Shown here in pieces: positions 1 to 5,010 of a stretch of 5,010 bases of DNA; within the stretch, counting starts at the first letter, position 1; every line of letters starts with the position of its first letter. The DNA comes from Actinomycetota bacterium. Its GTDB lineage: Bacteria > Actinomycetota > Humimicrobiia > Humimicrobiales > Humimicrobiaceae. Location: NCBI GenBank assembly GCA_003486795.1, contig DNFX01000192.1, forward strand, positions 1 to 5,010, given 5' to 3'. The translations under genes and the position numbers were made by a program. A model generated the notes under the pieces. It worked only from the letters and a program-made list of their open reading frames with translations. It was not told the DNA's origin and searched no databases.

Positions 1-788
1 GTGAAGGTGTAAACAGAGAGCCGGTAGTCAGCGACATTTCCATTTCGAATCCCAATCCTGTTACAAATACTGAATATGATATTTCCGTTACTGCATCTGA
101 TCCTGATTTAGATACTCTTACTTTCAGCTGGTCTGTAACAGCAGGTACCCTGAATAATAGTAGCGGTAATCCGGTAAAATGGAAAACACCAAATGCTGCA
201 GGAGCATATACCATTGACTTAAGTGTTTCTGATGGTAAAGGACACACAGTGAATAAAACAAAATCAGTTACTGTCAGCACGCCGCCAATTTTGTCTGCTG
301 ATCTGAATAAAGTTACTGCTGAAGGAGGATATGTGGAAAAGGACGGTGTAATAAATGCCGGAGGTTGCCTGTATGCTGGAGACAGTGCATCAAACAAACA
401 GGTATTCGGATTTATAAGTTTTGACATAAGCTCACTTTCAGGCAAGACGATACAAAGCGCAAATGCTGTGTTCTCATTAAGTCAGCAATGGGGAAACCCG
501 CTAAGTATTTTCGATCAGCTTGCATTAAATGAACTTTACTGGGGGCCAAGGGCGATACAGAACTCAGATGCTTTTACAGCTGGAAATGTTTTACAGCTAT
601 TCGGGAGTTCTACTTTCTCTTGTAGCAATGCTGCCTTAAAGACAGCGCTACAGAATGCAATAAATGCAGGAAGACCACGATTTCAGCTTCGTATTCATTT
701 TACAGGCCTTCTGACCGGTAATCCGGATGCCTGGGACGGATGGGAATATCAGCAGAGTAATGTAAAATTAAGCATAACTTATAATTAA
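1..788 (+). CDS. C-terminal part of a probable exported protein: Ig-like/PKD-type domain plus DNRLRE-like beta-sandwich (5' end outside window)
   Basis: The reading frame is open from the left edge (first full codon at 3) to TAA at 786-788, giving 261 visible residues, so the gene starts upstream. Visible residues about 4-92 read like a bacterial Ig-like or PKD-type repeat: an N-R-E-P-V-V opening, then SDPDLDTLTFSW in the middle, and AGAYTIDLSVSDGKG near the end. Residues about 97-261 look like the C-terminal beta-sandwich of DNRLRE-type surface proteins: GYVEKDG, GDSASNKQVFGFISFDISSL, GRPRFQLRIHF and a final strand ending in SITYN. Families with this architecture are usually secreted or lipid-anchored and act in adhesion or polymer binding; that role is inferred. 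No signal peptide, catalytic motif or sorting tail is visible in this part. The GTG at 249 is internal to the Ig-like domain and is not the start. A strong terminator follows 36 bases after the stop. Confidence 0.85.
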   Translation, partial: EGVNREPVVSDISISNPNPVTNTEYDISVTASDPDLDTLTFSWSVTAGTLNNSSGNPVKWKTPNAAGAYTIDLSVSDGKGHTVNKTKSVTVSTPPILSADLNKVTAEGGYVEKDGVINAGGCLYAGDSASNKQVFGFISFDISSLSGKTIQSANAVFSLSQQWGNPLSIFDQLALNELYWGPRAIQNSDAFTAGNVLQLFGSSTFSCSNAALKTALQNAINAGRPRFQLRIHFTGLLTGNPDAWDGWEYQQSNVKLSITYN

Positions 789-824
789 ACAACTTTAATC
801 ATGCCTGTTATGCAATTCCAGTAA

Positions 825-863
825 AAATAAGATACCTCTGTTTTAAACAGAGGTATCTTATTT
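825..863. terminator. Bidirectional intrinsic terminator between convergent units
   Basis: A perfect 16-bp stem (825-840 with 848-863) surrounds the loop TTTTAAA. The stem core is GATACCTCTG/CAGAGGTATC. On the - strand the stem runs into a run of Ts (complement of the A-run at 823-827). On the + strand it ends in TTATTT before an A-run, so the U-tract is weaker there. It sits 36 bases after the stop of the surface-protein gene and 36 bases beyond the stop of the oppositely oriented pseudogene, which suits a shared terminator. Confidence 0.85.
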
Positions 864-899
864 AAAAAAAAGAATATATTAATAAGTTGATTAATTATT

Positions 900-1197
900 T
901 TAATATTTTTCTTCTTCTGAAAAAAGAAAATCTACAGCATTCCAGTATTCATACGGCGTTGGCTTATTATCAACCAGATGCATTTCAATCTTTGCAACAA
1001 GCTCTGCTATTTGTTTTTTACTATTGGTTTCATACAATTTGGCAGATGATCCTGTACAACTATGCGCATCATTACGCACTTAAACAATTTCCATGCTATT
1101 TGCATTTAACGACATGACAGGTGCATTTGGAATTTTTTCCAGATTCAATCATTTCTTTATTTTCTCTTATGAGCTCAATGAATTCTTCTTTTTTCAT
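900..1197 (-). pseudogene. Remnant of a small cysteine-rich protein gene (one stop, two frameshifts)
   Basis: Read on the - strand from ATG at 1197 (AAAGGA at 1207-1212, 9-base spacing; an ATG at 1203 lies only 3 bases from it), the sequence gives MKKEEFIELIRENKEMIESG, then KCTCHVVKCK, then TAG at 1096-1098, then HGNCL. A shift near 1078-1081 leads into CVMM...QDHLPNCMKPIVK, and a second shift in the T-run 1014-1019 leads into QIAELVAKIEMHLVDNKPTP...FSEEEKY and TAA at 900-902. One added base at each shift, plus a sense codon for TAG, restores a protein of about 99 residues. The spacing C-x-C-x4-C-x2-HG-x-C-x2-C...H-x-P-x-C matches, from memory, small cysteine-rich (probably metal-binding) proteins of unknown function in anaerobes. 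The usual HR after CVxx is RI here, also suggesting decay. Three sequencing errors are the alternative explanation. Confidence 0.7.
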
Positions 1198-1326
1198 TAT
1201 CATGGTTCCTTTATTAGTTTTAATTTTAAAACATTTAATAATATCCTTTTTTAAAATACAATACATAAAGATATAGAAATTTTTTATATAAATAAAATAA
1301 TAACAAGTTAATGACTGGAAAAATTA

Positions 1327-3015
1327 ATGAAAACATTTCAAGAATTCGGAATTAGGGAAGAACTTGCAAGAGCAGTAAGAGAGCTCGGGTTTGAGCATCT
1401 GACTCCGATACAGGAAAAAGCAATCCCTGTATTAAAAAAAGGCAATAAAGATTTTATCGGTCTTGCCCAGACCGGTACTGGCAAAACTGCTGCATTCGGT
1501 ATTCCTTTGGCTGAGCTGACTGATACTGATTCCGAATATATCGAAGCTCTTATATTAGCGCCTACCAGAGAATTATGTGTACAGATTGCAAATGATATTA
1601 AGAATTACTGCAAGTATTTAAAGCAGATAAAAATAGTTGCTGTATATGGCGGTGCAAGTATAGAAACACAGATAAATAAAATAAAAAAAGGTGCTCATAT
1701 CGTTGTTGCAACTCCTGGCAGACTCAATGATCTGATAAGACGTAAAAAAATCAATATATCATATATTAAATATGTTGTGTTAGACGAAGCTGATGAGATG
1801 CTGAATATGGGATTTCAGGAAGATATTGACGCAATTCTTGAGAAGACACCAGAAAATAAGCATACATGGCTTTTTGCCGCAACTATGCCTGATGAGATAC
1901 ATAAAATAACAAAAAAATATATGAAAGAACCTGTAGAATTAACTATAGGTGTTAGAAATGCAGCAGCTGAAAATGTTGAACACTTTTATTATGTGATACA
2001 TGAAAAAGACAGATATACCGCTCTAAAAAGAATAGTAGATTTTAATCCGGATATATTTGCAATTGTTTTTTGCAGAACAAAAATTGAAACCCAGGAGATA
2101 GCTGAAAAATTAATGAAGGATGGTTATAATGCAGATTCACTTCATGGAGATTTAAGTCAGGCACAGCGCGATAAAGTAATGGAACATTACCGGAACAGGA
2201 ATCTTCAGCTGCTTGTTGCTACCGATGTTGCTGCAAGAGGAATAGATGTCAGTGATGTAAGCCATGTAATTAATTACCAGCTTCCTGATGAAACAGAGAT
2301 ATACACGCACAGAAGCGGGAGAACAGCCAGAGCCGGAAAATCAGGCGTTACCATATCTATAATAAATATAAAGGATATCGGCAGAATAAGAAAAATTGAG
2401 AAATACCTAAATAAAAAATTCATTTATGCAAAAGTCCCTGAAGGTGTGGAGGTCTGCGAACAACAGTTGCTTTCACTGATTAAAAGAATAAAGAAAGTGG
2501 AGATAAATCAGGCAGGTATTTCAAAATATATCGATTCTATTAATGAGGAATTAAATGATATTAATAAGGACGAACTTATAAAACGCATAGTATCCCTGGA
2601 ATTTAACCGCTTTCTTGATTACTATCGTGACGCAAAAGATTTAAATATTGATTTTTCAAAAAAAGATCATATCAAGCAAAAAAATGATTCATCAAAAAGT
2701 GCGAGTATTTTTATTAATCTGGGTAGCATGGATGGCTTCACTAACAGTAAAATGCTCAGTTATTTTAAAGAAATAACAGGATTACCGTCTGCTGTTTTCG
2801 GCAGGATAAATATCAAGGGTGTTTATTCTTTTATTGATCTGAAAAGTGATGAATACGTCAGTGATATACTGCAGTCTTTCCAGGGGGAACTCTACAAAGG
2901 AAGGAAAGTAAGAGTAGATGATAATTCAGTAAAAAGAAAAAGTAAGAACATCCTGCCTTCCGGATCTTTTAATGACCCAAGAAAAAGGAAGAGGAAGAAG
3001 AAATTTCAGATATAA
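1327..3015 (+). CDS. deaD: DEAD-box ATP-dependent RNA helicase with C-terminal DbpA-type RNA-binding domain (DeaD/DbpA-like)
   Basis: This 562-residue protein should unwind RNA duplexes using ATP, most likely in ribosome assembly, mRNA turnover or cold adaptation, in the cytoplasm. Motifs run in family order: aromatic F4 and Q motif (GFEHLTPIQ, 21-29), motif I AQTGTGKT (47-54), PTREL (79-83), GG (108-109), TPGR (129-132), DEAD (153-156), motif III as AAT (184-186, normally SAT), IVFCRTK (246-252), ATDVAARGIDV (298-308) and HRSGRTARAG (328-337). A linker of about 100 residues (EVCEQQLLSLIKRIKKVE; LEFNRFLDYYRDA) resembles that of DeaD homologues in Bacteroidota and Spirochaetota. Residues about 457-531 form the DbpA/CsdA-type RNA-binding fold (FINLGSMDGFT; FGRINIKGVYSFIDL; GRKVRVD). 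The tail, about 536-560, is very basic (RKRKRKKK), typical of extra RNA contacts. The ATG at 1327 has only a weak ribosome site (GGAA, about 6-7 bases upstream) but begins right before the conserved F4. No certain promoter or terminator was found for it. Confidence 0.95.
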   Translation: MKTFQEFGIREELARAVRELGFEHLTPIQEKAIPVLKKGNKDFIGLAQTGTGKTAAFGIPLAELTDTDSEYIEALILAPTRELCVQIANDIKNYCKYLKQIKIVAVYGGASIETQINKIKKGAHIVVATPGRLNDLIRRKKINISYIKYVVLDEADEMLNMGFQEDIDAILEKTPENKHTWLFAATMPDEIHKITKKYMKEPVELTIGVRNAAAENVEHFYYVIHEKDRYTALKRIVDFNPDIFAIVFCRTKIETQEIAEKLMKDGYNADSLHGDLSQAQRDKVMEHYRNRNLQLLVATDVAARGIDVSDVSHVINYQLPDETEIYTHRSGRTARAGKSGVTISIINIKDIGRIRKIEKYLNKKFIYAKVPEGVEVCEQQLLSLIKRIKKVEINQAGISKYIDSINEELNDINKDELIKRIVSLEFNRFLDYYRDAKDLNIDFSKKDHIKQKNDSSKSASIFINLGSMDGFTNSKMLSYFKEITGLPSAVFGRINIKGVYSFIDLKSDEYVSDILQSFQGELYKGRKVRVDDNSVKRKSKNILPSGSFNDPRKRKRKKKFQI

Positions 3016-3027
3016 TCTATATAATCT
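3010..3027. repeat. Tandem duplication of ATATAATCT over the helicase stop codon
   Basis: Two exact 9-base copies, 3010-3018 and 3019-3027; the first contains the helicase stop TAA (3013-3015). Being a multiple of three, the second copy supplies a second in-frame TAA at 3022-3024. An ATATAATC recurs at 3051-3058. It is probably slippage in AT-rich DNA. Confidence 0.6.
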
Positions 3028-3039
3028 TTTTAAAAACAG

Positions 3040-3099
3040 GAATAATTATAATATAATCATATGAATAAGTTATTTAAAAAATATTCATAATAATTATTC
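3040..3099. repeat. Nested AT-rich inverted repeats downstream of the helicase gene
   Basis: The outer arms GAATAATTAT (3040-3049) and ATAATTATTC (3090-3099) match over 10 bp. The inner arms TATGAATA (3060-3067) and TATTCATA (3082-3089) match over 8 bp. The right arms are adjacent while the left arms are 10 bases apart, so the fold would be a long stem with a one-sided bulge and a 14-base loop. No T-run follows, so it is not a standard terminator. It may be a transcript-end structure or simply AT-rich coincidence. Confidence 0.45.
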
Positions 3100-3108
3100 A
3101 TAATAATT
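3083..3108. repeat. Two tandem copies of a 13-bp unit just upstream of the efflux-gene promoter
   Basis: ATTCATAATAATT occurs exactly twice, head to tail (3083-3095, 3096-3108), followed by ATT. The second copy ends two bases before the -35 hexamer at 3110, so the pair occupies the usual UP-element or upstream regulator position. Binding by a regulator is inference; AT-rich UP-like activity is also possible. Confidence 0.55.
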
Positions 3109-3109
3109 A

Positions 3110-3137
3110 TTGACTTCTTTAGTCATAGCACTAAAAT
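3110..3137 (+). promoter_or_regulatory. Sigma70-type promoter for the MATE efflux gene
   Basis: TTGACT (3110-3115) and TAAAAT (3132-3137) each match the consensus at five of six positions and are 16 bases apart. Transcription would start near 3143-3145, leaving a leader of about 160 bases before the ATG at 3307. A small dyad, TGACT-TCTTT-AGTCA (3111-3125), overlaps the -35 element and could be an operator half-site pair. Confidence 0.6.
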
Positions 3138-3150
3138 ATTTTATTTGTGT

Positions 3151-3216
3151 ATGCTATTTTATTTTGGCTGCCAGGAAAATAAAACCCTAAAAAGTCAACG
3201 GGTTTCCCTGAATTAA
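3151..3216 (+). CDS. Possible 21-residue leader ORF upstream of the efflux gene
   Basis: ATG at 3151 opens a frame of 21 codons (starting MLFYFGCQENK, ending QRVSLN) closed by TAA at 3214-3216. It has no Shine-Dalgarno site, and the predicted transcript start is only some 6-8 bases before the ATG, so it would be nearly leaderless. It overlaps the whole leader hairpin and its stop directly precedes the TTTTTT run. That arrangement is what a leader peptide for attenuation would look like, but an ORF this short can arise by chance and nothing in its composition proves translation. Confidence 0.2.
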   Translation: MLFYFGCQENKTLKSQRVSLN

Positions 3217-3222
3217 TTTTTT
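3172..3222 (+). promoter_or_regulatory. Leader hairpin with T-run: candidate attenuator of the efflux gene
   Basis: In the predicted leader, CAGG (3172-3175) pairs with CCTG (3207-3210), and AAACCC (3182-3187) pairs with GGGTTT (3200-3205). This leaves a 6-by-1 internal bulge and a 12-base loop. Six bases after the stem comes TTTTTT (3217-3222), so the element resembles a weak intrinsic terminator located before the coding region. I recognise no known riboswitch consensus in it. Premature termination or translation-coupled control is inference. Confidence 0.35.
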
Positions 3223-3293
3223 GGAAAACTCTTTATGTGGTTTTAACTTTTGTTTATTAAATTCATTGAATATTATTTCATAAAATCTGTTTT

Positions 3294-3299
3294 AAAAGG
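3294..3299 (+). promoter_or_regulatory. Ribosome-binding site fixing the efflux-gene start
   Basis: AAAAGG lies 7 bases before the ATG at 3307, a normal spacing. It decides the start against the TTG at 3250, which has no such site and would add 19 residues not expected in MATE proteins. Confidence 0.75.
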
Positions 3300-3306
3300 T
3301 ATTTAT

Positions 3307-4680
3307 ATGGATTCAGAAAGAAAACTGATTCTCAATGAGAATTTAAGAAAATTATTATTTAAGTTTTCAATTCCTGCAATAACAGGACTTGTATTCAGTG
3401 CTTTATATAATGTTATAGATACTCTCTATGTGGGACATGGCGTAGGACCTATTGCAATAGCAGGACTTGCGATAGTTCTGCCGATGCAGATATTAATGTT
3501 TGCTGTAGGATATATGATTGGAACAGGTTCAGCTTCGATAATCTCCCGTTCCCTTGGGGCAAAGAATAGAGAGAAAGCAGCACTGACTGCCGGCAATGCA
3601 CTTATTCTGAATATTATCGTCAGTATTTTACTTATGATAATATGCTATTTTTTTATGGATAAACTTCTATTGTTTTTCGGTGCTTCAAAGGATGTTTTGC
3701 CTTATTCCAGAGACTATCTCTCGATTATAATATTCGGATTTATTTTTTATTCATTTGATGTTCTGGGTAATAATCTAATAAGATCCGAAGGCAGACCCAG
3801 GGCAGCAATGTATGCTTTAATCCTTGGGGCTGTGCTTAATATTATACTGGATCCTATTTTTATATTTGTCTTTAAAATGGGAGTAAAAGGAGCTGCCCTG
3901 GCTACGATCATAAGCCAGATAATAAATATGATTTATATTCTGACCTATTTTAATCTGAGTAAAAGCGTTTTCCGATTTAATTTGAAAATGTTTAAACCAA
4001 GATTGAAACTGATCTGGGAGATACTTAAAATTGGCTTTCCATCATTTTTAATGAGTATTGTTGATAGCGTGATTTTTATACTATTTAACAGATCAATAAT
4101 GCAATATGGCAGTGACATGTATATTGCAATAATGGGAATCGCAATAAGAGTTATGGATATAACCATAATGCCTATAATCGGTATTGCGCAGGCATTTTCA
4201 ACAATTACCGGATTTAATTTCGGTGCAAAAAATTATACAAGAGTAAAGGAAGTCCTGAAAGAAGCTGTTATCTGGACTACAATAATTTCTGCATTATCTT
4301 TCATACTTATTTTTGGATTTCCGGGCTTCCTCTTAAGAATTTTCAGCAGTGATAAAAGTATGATAGATATAGGCATATTGCCAATAAGAATCGTGTCATT
4401 ATTTTTTATAACACTGGGTGTTCAGATAGTAGGTGGTACTTTTTTCCAGGCGATAGGTAAAGCAGTCCCTGCCCTGATTCTTAATATATCCAGACAGGTT
4501 ATCTTTTTAATACCGGCAATTATTATTCTGCCACTTTTCATGGGATTAAACGGCGTATGGTTTTCAATGCCGTTAAGCGATATCCTGTCAACAATCATGA
4601 CAGTAATTTTTATTTTTTATGAACTTAAAATAATCAGAAGACTTCAGCTTGGTGCAGAATTACAGACTGAAATAAATTAA
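3307..4680 (+). CDS. MATE-family multidrug efflux transporter (MepA-like)
   Basis: This 457-residue inner-membrane protein has about 12 hydrophobic segments in two homologous halves, the normal size for MATE antiporters, which export cationic drugs or metabolites in exchange for Na+ or H+. Family marks in the first half are KFSIPA (19-24), YNVIDTLYVG (34-43, with the conserved Asp38), SRSLGAKN (80-87), NNLIRSEGRP (155-164), NIILDP (178-183) and GVKGAALATIISQ (192-204). Second-half counterparts are IGFPS (241-245), GIAQAF (291-296) and GFNFGAKN (301-308). The combination of IRSEGRP and NIILDP points to the MepA-like branch and not NorM or DinF. The substrate cannot be told from sequence. The start is ATG 3307 with AAAAGG 7 bases upstream. 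The gene has its own promoter and an unusual leader, and it ends 7 bases from the convergent tautomerase gene, with no terminator between them. Confidence 0.93.
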   Translation: MDSERKLILNENLRKLLFKFSIPAITGLVFSALYNVIDTLYVGHGVGPIAIAGLAIVLPMQILMFAVGYMIGTGSASIISRSLGAKNREKAALTAGNALILNIIVSILLMIICYFFMDKLLLFFGASKDVLPYSRDYLSIIIFGFIFYSFDVLGNNLIRSEGRPRAAMYALILGAVLNIILDPIFIFVFKMGVKGAALATIISQIINMIYILTYFNLSKSVFRFNLKMFKPRLKLIWEILKIGFPSFLMSIVDSVIFILFNRSIMQYGSDMYIAIMGIAIRVMDITIMPIIGIAQAFSTITGFNFGAKNYTRVKEVLKEAVIWTTIISALSFILIFGFPGFLLRIFSSDKSMIDIGILPIRIVSLFFITLGVQIVGGTFFQAIGKAVPALILNISRQVIFLIPAIIILPLFMGLNGVWFSMPLSDILSTIMTVIFIFYELKIIRRLQLGAELQTEIN

Positions 4681-4687
4681 AATATTT

Positions 4688-4876
4688 TTATTTTTTGTCG
4701 GATACCAGTATTCCGCCTTTTGATATATTTGTTCTGGGCATATCAATAAAAAGAATATGCACCATTTCCCTTTGCACTTTACCTACTTCAGAAACAACAT
4801 CTGTTATCCTGGATGCCATTTCTCTTTTTTGTTCTTCGGTTCTTCCATCGAGCAGATAAATATTGATATATGGCAC
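4688..4876 (-). CDS. 4-oxalocrotonate tautomerase-family protein (small tautomerase, catalytic Pro1)
   Basis: This 62-residue protein begins M-PYINIYLLDGRTEEQKR, the signature of small 4-OT-type tautomerases, in which Met removal exposes Pro1 as the catalytic base for keto-enol isomerisation; these assemble as hexamers in the cytoplasm. The start is GTG at 4874-4876, chosen because AGGAG (within GGAAAGGAG) lies 5 bases before it and because it places Pro at position 1. An upstream ATG at 4951 would bury Pro1 behind 25 residues. Numbered from Pro1, Arg11 is conserved, but the position of Arg39 in the classic enzyme is His and that of Phe50 appears to be Ile, while GG53-54 is kept. The physiological substrate is therefore unknown, and oxalocrotonate itself is doubtful, since no aromatic-degradation genes are visible nearby. 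The gene converges on the MATE gene and is probably monocistronic. Confidence 0.92.
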   Translation of the reverse strand: MPYINIYLLDGRTEEQKREMASRITDVVSEVGKVQREMVHILFIDMPRTNISKGGILVSDKK

Positions 4877-4881
4877 TTTTA

Positions 4882-4890
4882 CTCCTTTCC
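4882..4890 (-). promoter_or_regulatory. Strong Shine-Dalgarno site for the tautomerase GTG start
   Basis: On the - strand GGAAAGGAG is followed by TAAAA and then GTG. It is the best ribosome site in the window. Its position decides that translation starts at the GTG (4876) and exposes proline as the first residue after Met removal. Confidence 0.85.
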
Positions 4891-4934
4891 TGTAAATTAA
4901 ATTGAACAATTTATAAAATAATTTAATATTATTA

Positions 4935-4940
4935 ATTATA
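4935..4940 (-). promoter_or_regulatory. Possible -10 element (TATAAT) for the tautomerase gene
   Basis: An exact TATAAT reads on the - strand 58 bases upstream of the GTG, within CTTTATAATTAA. No good TTGACA-like hexamer lies 16-18 bases further upstream, where the sequence falls inside the large dyad. An alternative pair on the same strand is TTGGAA with TATTAA 17 bases away. In such AT-rich DNA a perfect -10 can occur by chance. Confidence 0.3.
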
Positions 4941-4946
4941 AAGTCT

Positions 4947-4987
4947 TCCAAATAAAGAGGTTTATTTAATAAATTTCTTTATTTGGA
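4947..4987. repeat. Long dyad: operator or + strand terminator in the region upstream of the tautomerase gene
   Basis: TCCAAATAAAGA (4947-4958) and TCTTTATTTGGA (4976-4987) are perfect 12-bp inverted arms. On a + strand transcript the stem continues inward through two G-U pairs and five A-U pairs to a 3-base loop, about 19 pairs in all, and is followed by TTTTATT. On the - strand the two G-U pairs become mismatches and no T-run follows. It could stop + strand read-through from the efflux gene, or act as an operator between the tautomerase and a gene to the right. Confidence 0.55.
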
Positions 4988-5003
4988 TTTTATTAAATAT
5001 ATA

Positions 5004-5010
5004 AGAAAGG
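5004..5010 (+). promoter_or_regulatory. Possible ribosome-binding site of a gene beyond the right edge
   Basis: The window ends in AGAAAGG, a Shine-Dalgarno-like string, six bases after the start of an AT-rich TATATAA (4998-5004). If real, a + strand gene begins within about ten bases outside the window and is divergent from the tautomerase gene. Nothing inside the window confirms this. Confidence 0.25.

Noticed and set aside
249..251. GTG as the start of the surface protein
   Set aside because: The frame stays open to the left edge and the upstream codons complete the Ig-like domain.
1096..1098. In-frame TAG in the cysteine-rich gene as a recoded (pyrrolysine) codon
   Set aside because: Two further frameshifts follow, so decay or sequence error is simpler.
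887..1117. A 76-codon + strand ORF
   Set aside because: It has no ribosome site, its translation resembles no protein family, and it lies antisense to the readable cysteine-rich pseudogene, which explains the sequence better.
1204..1326. Promoters in the divergent spacer between the pseudogene and the helicase gene
   Set aside because: The 123 bases are almost pure A/T with many TATA-like strings but no convincingly spaced -35/-10 pair on either strand.
3083..3108. Tandem 13-mers as a CRISPR fragment
   Set aside because: The copies are directly adjacent with no spacers and are too short and AT-rich.
3250..3252. TTG as the start of the MATE protein
   Set aside because: ATG 3307 has AAAAGG at proper spacing and gives the usual MATE N terminus.
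3144..3306. A known riboswitch in the MATE leader
   Set aside because: I looked for preQ1, guanidine, c-di-GMP, fluoride and tetrahydrofolate consensus elements by eye and saw none.
3945..4166. A 73-codon - strand ORF
   Set aside because: It lies wholly inside the MATE gene on the opposite strand and shows no family features; the hydrophobic content mirrors the membrane-protein codons.
4949..4951. ATG at 4951 (- strand) as the tautomerase start
   Set aside because: It would bury the catalytic Pro1 behind 25 residues; the GTG at 4876 has a far better ribosome site.

Overview
This is an AT-rich window (roughly one third G+C by eye) from a bacterial chromosome. It holds the 3' end of a surface-type gene, a decayed small gene, and three intact housekeeping or accessory genes. 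Clear Shine-Dalgarno sites (AAAAGG, GGAAAGGAG, AAAGGA) and a sigma70-type promoter argue for a lineage using ordinary ribosome-binding sites, such as Clostridia or Spirochaetota. The middle section of the DEAD-box helicase also recalls Bacteroidota and Spirochaetota homologues. I cannot fix the phylum from the sequence alone.

Layout. (1) 1-788, + strand: C-terminal 261 residues of a protein entering from the left, with an Ig-like/PKD-type domain followed by a DNRLRE-like beta-sandwich; probably exported. (2) 825-863: a perfect 16-bp hairpin, a terminator shared by the converging units on either side. (3) 900-1197, - strand: remnant of a small cysteine-rich protein gene, broken by one stop codon and two single-base deletions. 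(4) 1327-3015, + strand: DeaD/DbpA-type RNA helicase. (5) 3016-3306: a 291-base AT-rich spacer with tandem and nested inverted repeats, a good promoter at 3110-3137, and a leader of about 160 bases containing a hairpin, a T-run and a 21-codon ORF lying exactly over them. (6) 3307-4680, + strand: MATE-family (MepA-like) multidrug efflux pump. (7) 4688-4876, - strand: 62-residue 4-oxalocrotonate tautomerase-family enzyme starting at a GTG. (8) 4877-5010: upstream region of the tautomerase with a 12-bp perfect dyad, ending in a Shine-Dalgarno-like sequence that may belong to a + strand gene just outside.

The genes look like separate transcription units and do not form an operon; each has its own spacer, and two pairs converge. 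Nothing here amounts to a clear new multi-gene system. The most interesting points are the multi-lesion pseudogene, the leader in front of the efflux gene (a candidate attenuator), the altered motif III (AAT instead of SAT) in the helicase, and the replaced active-site positions in the tautomerase.
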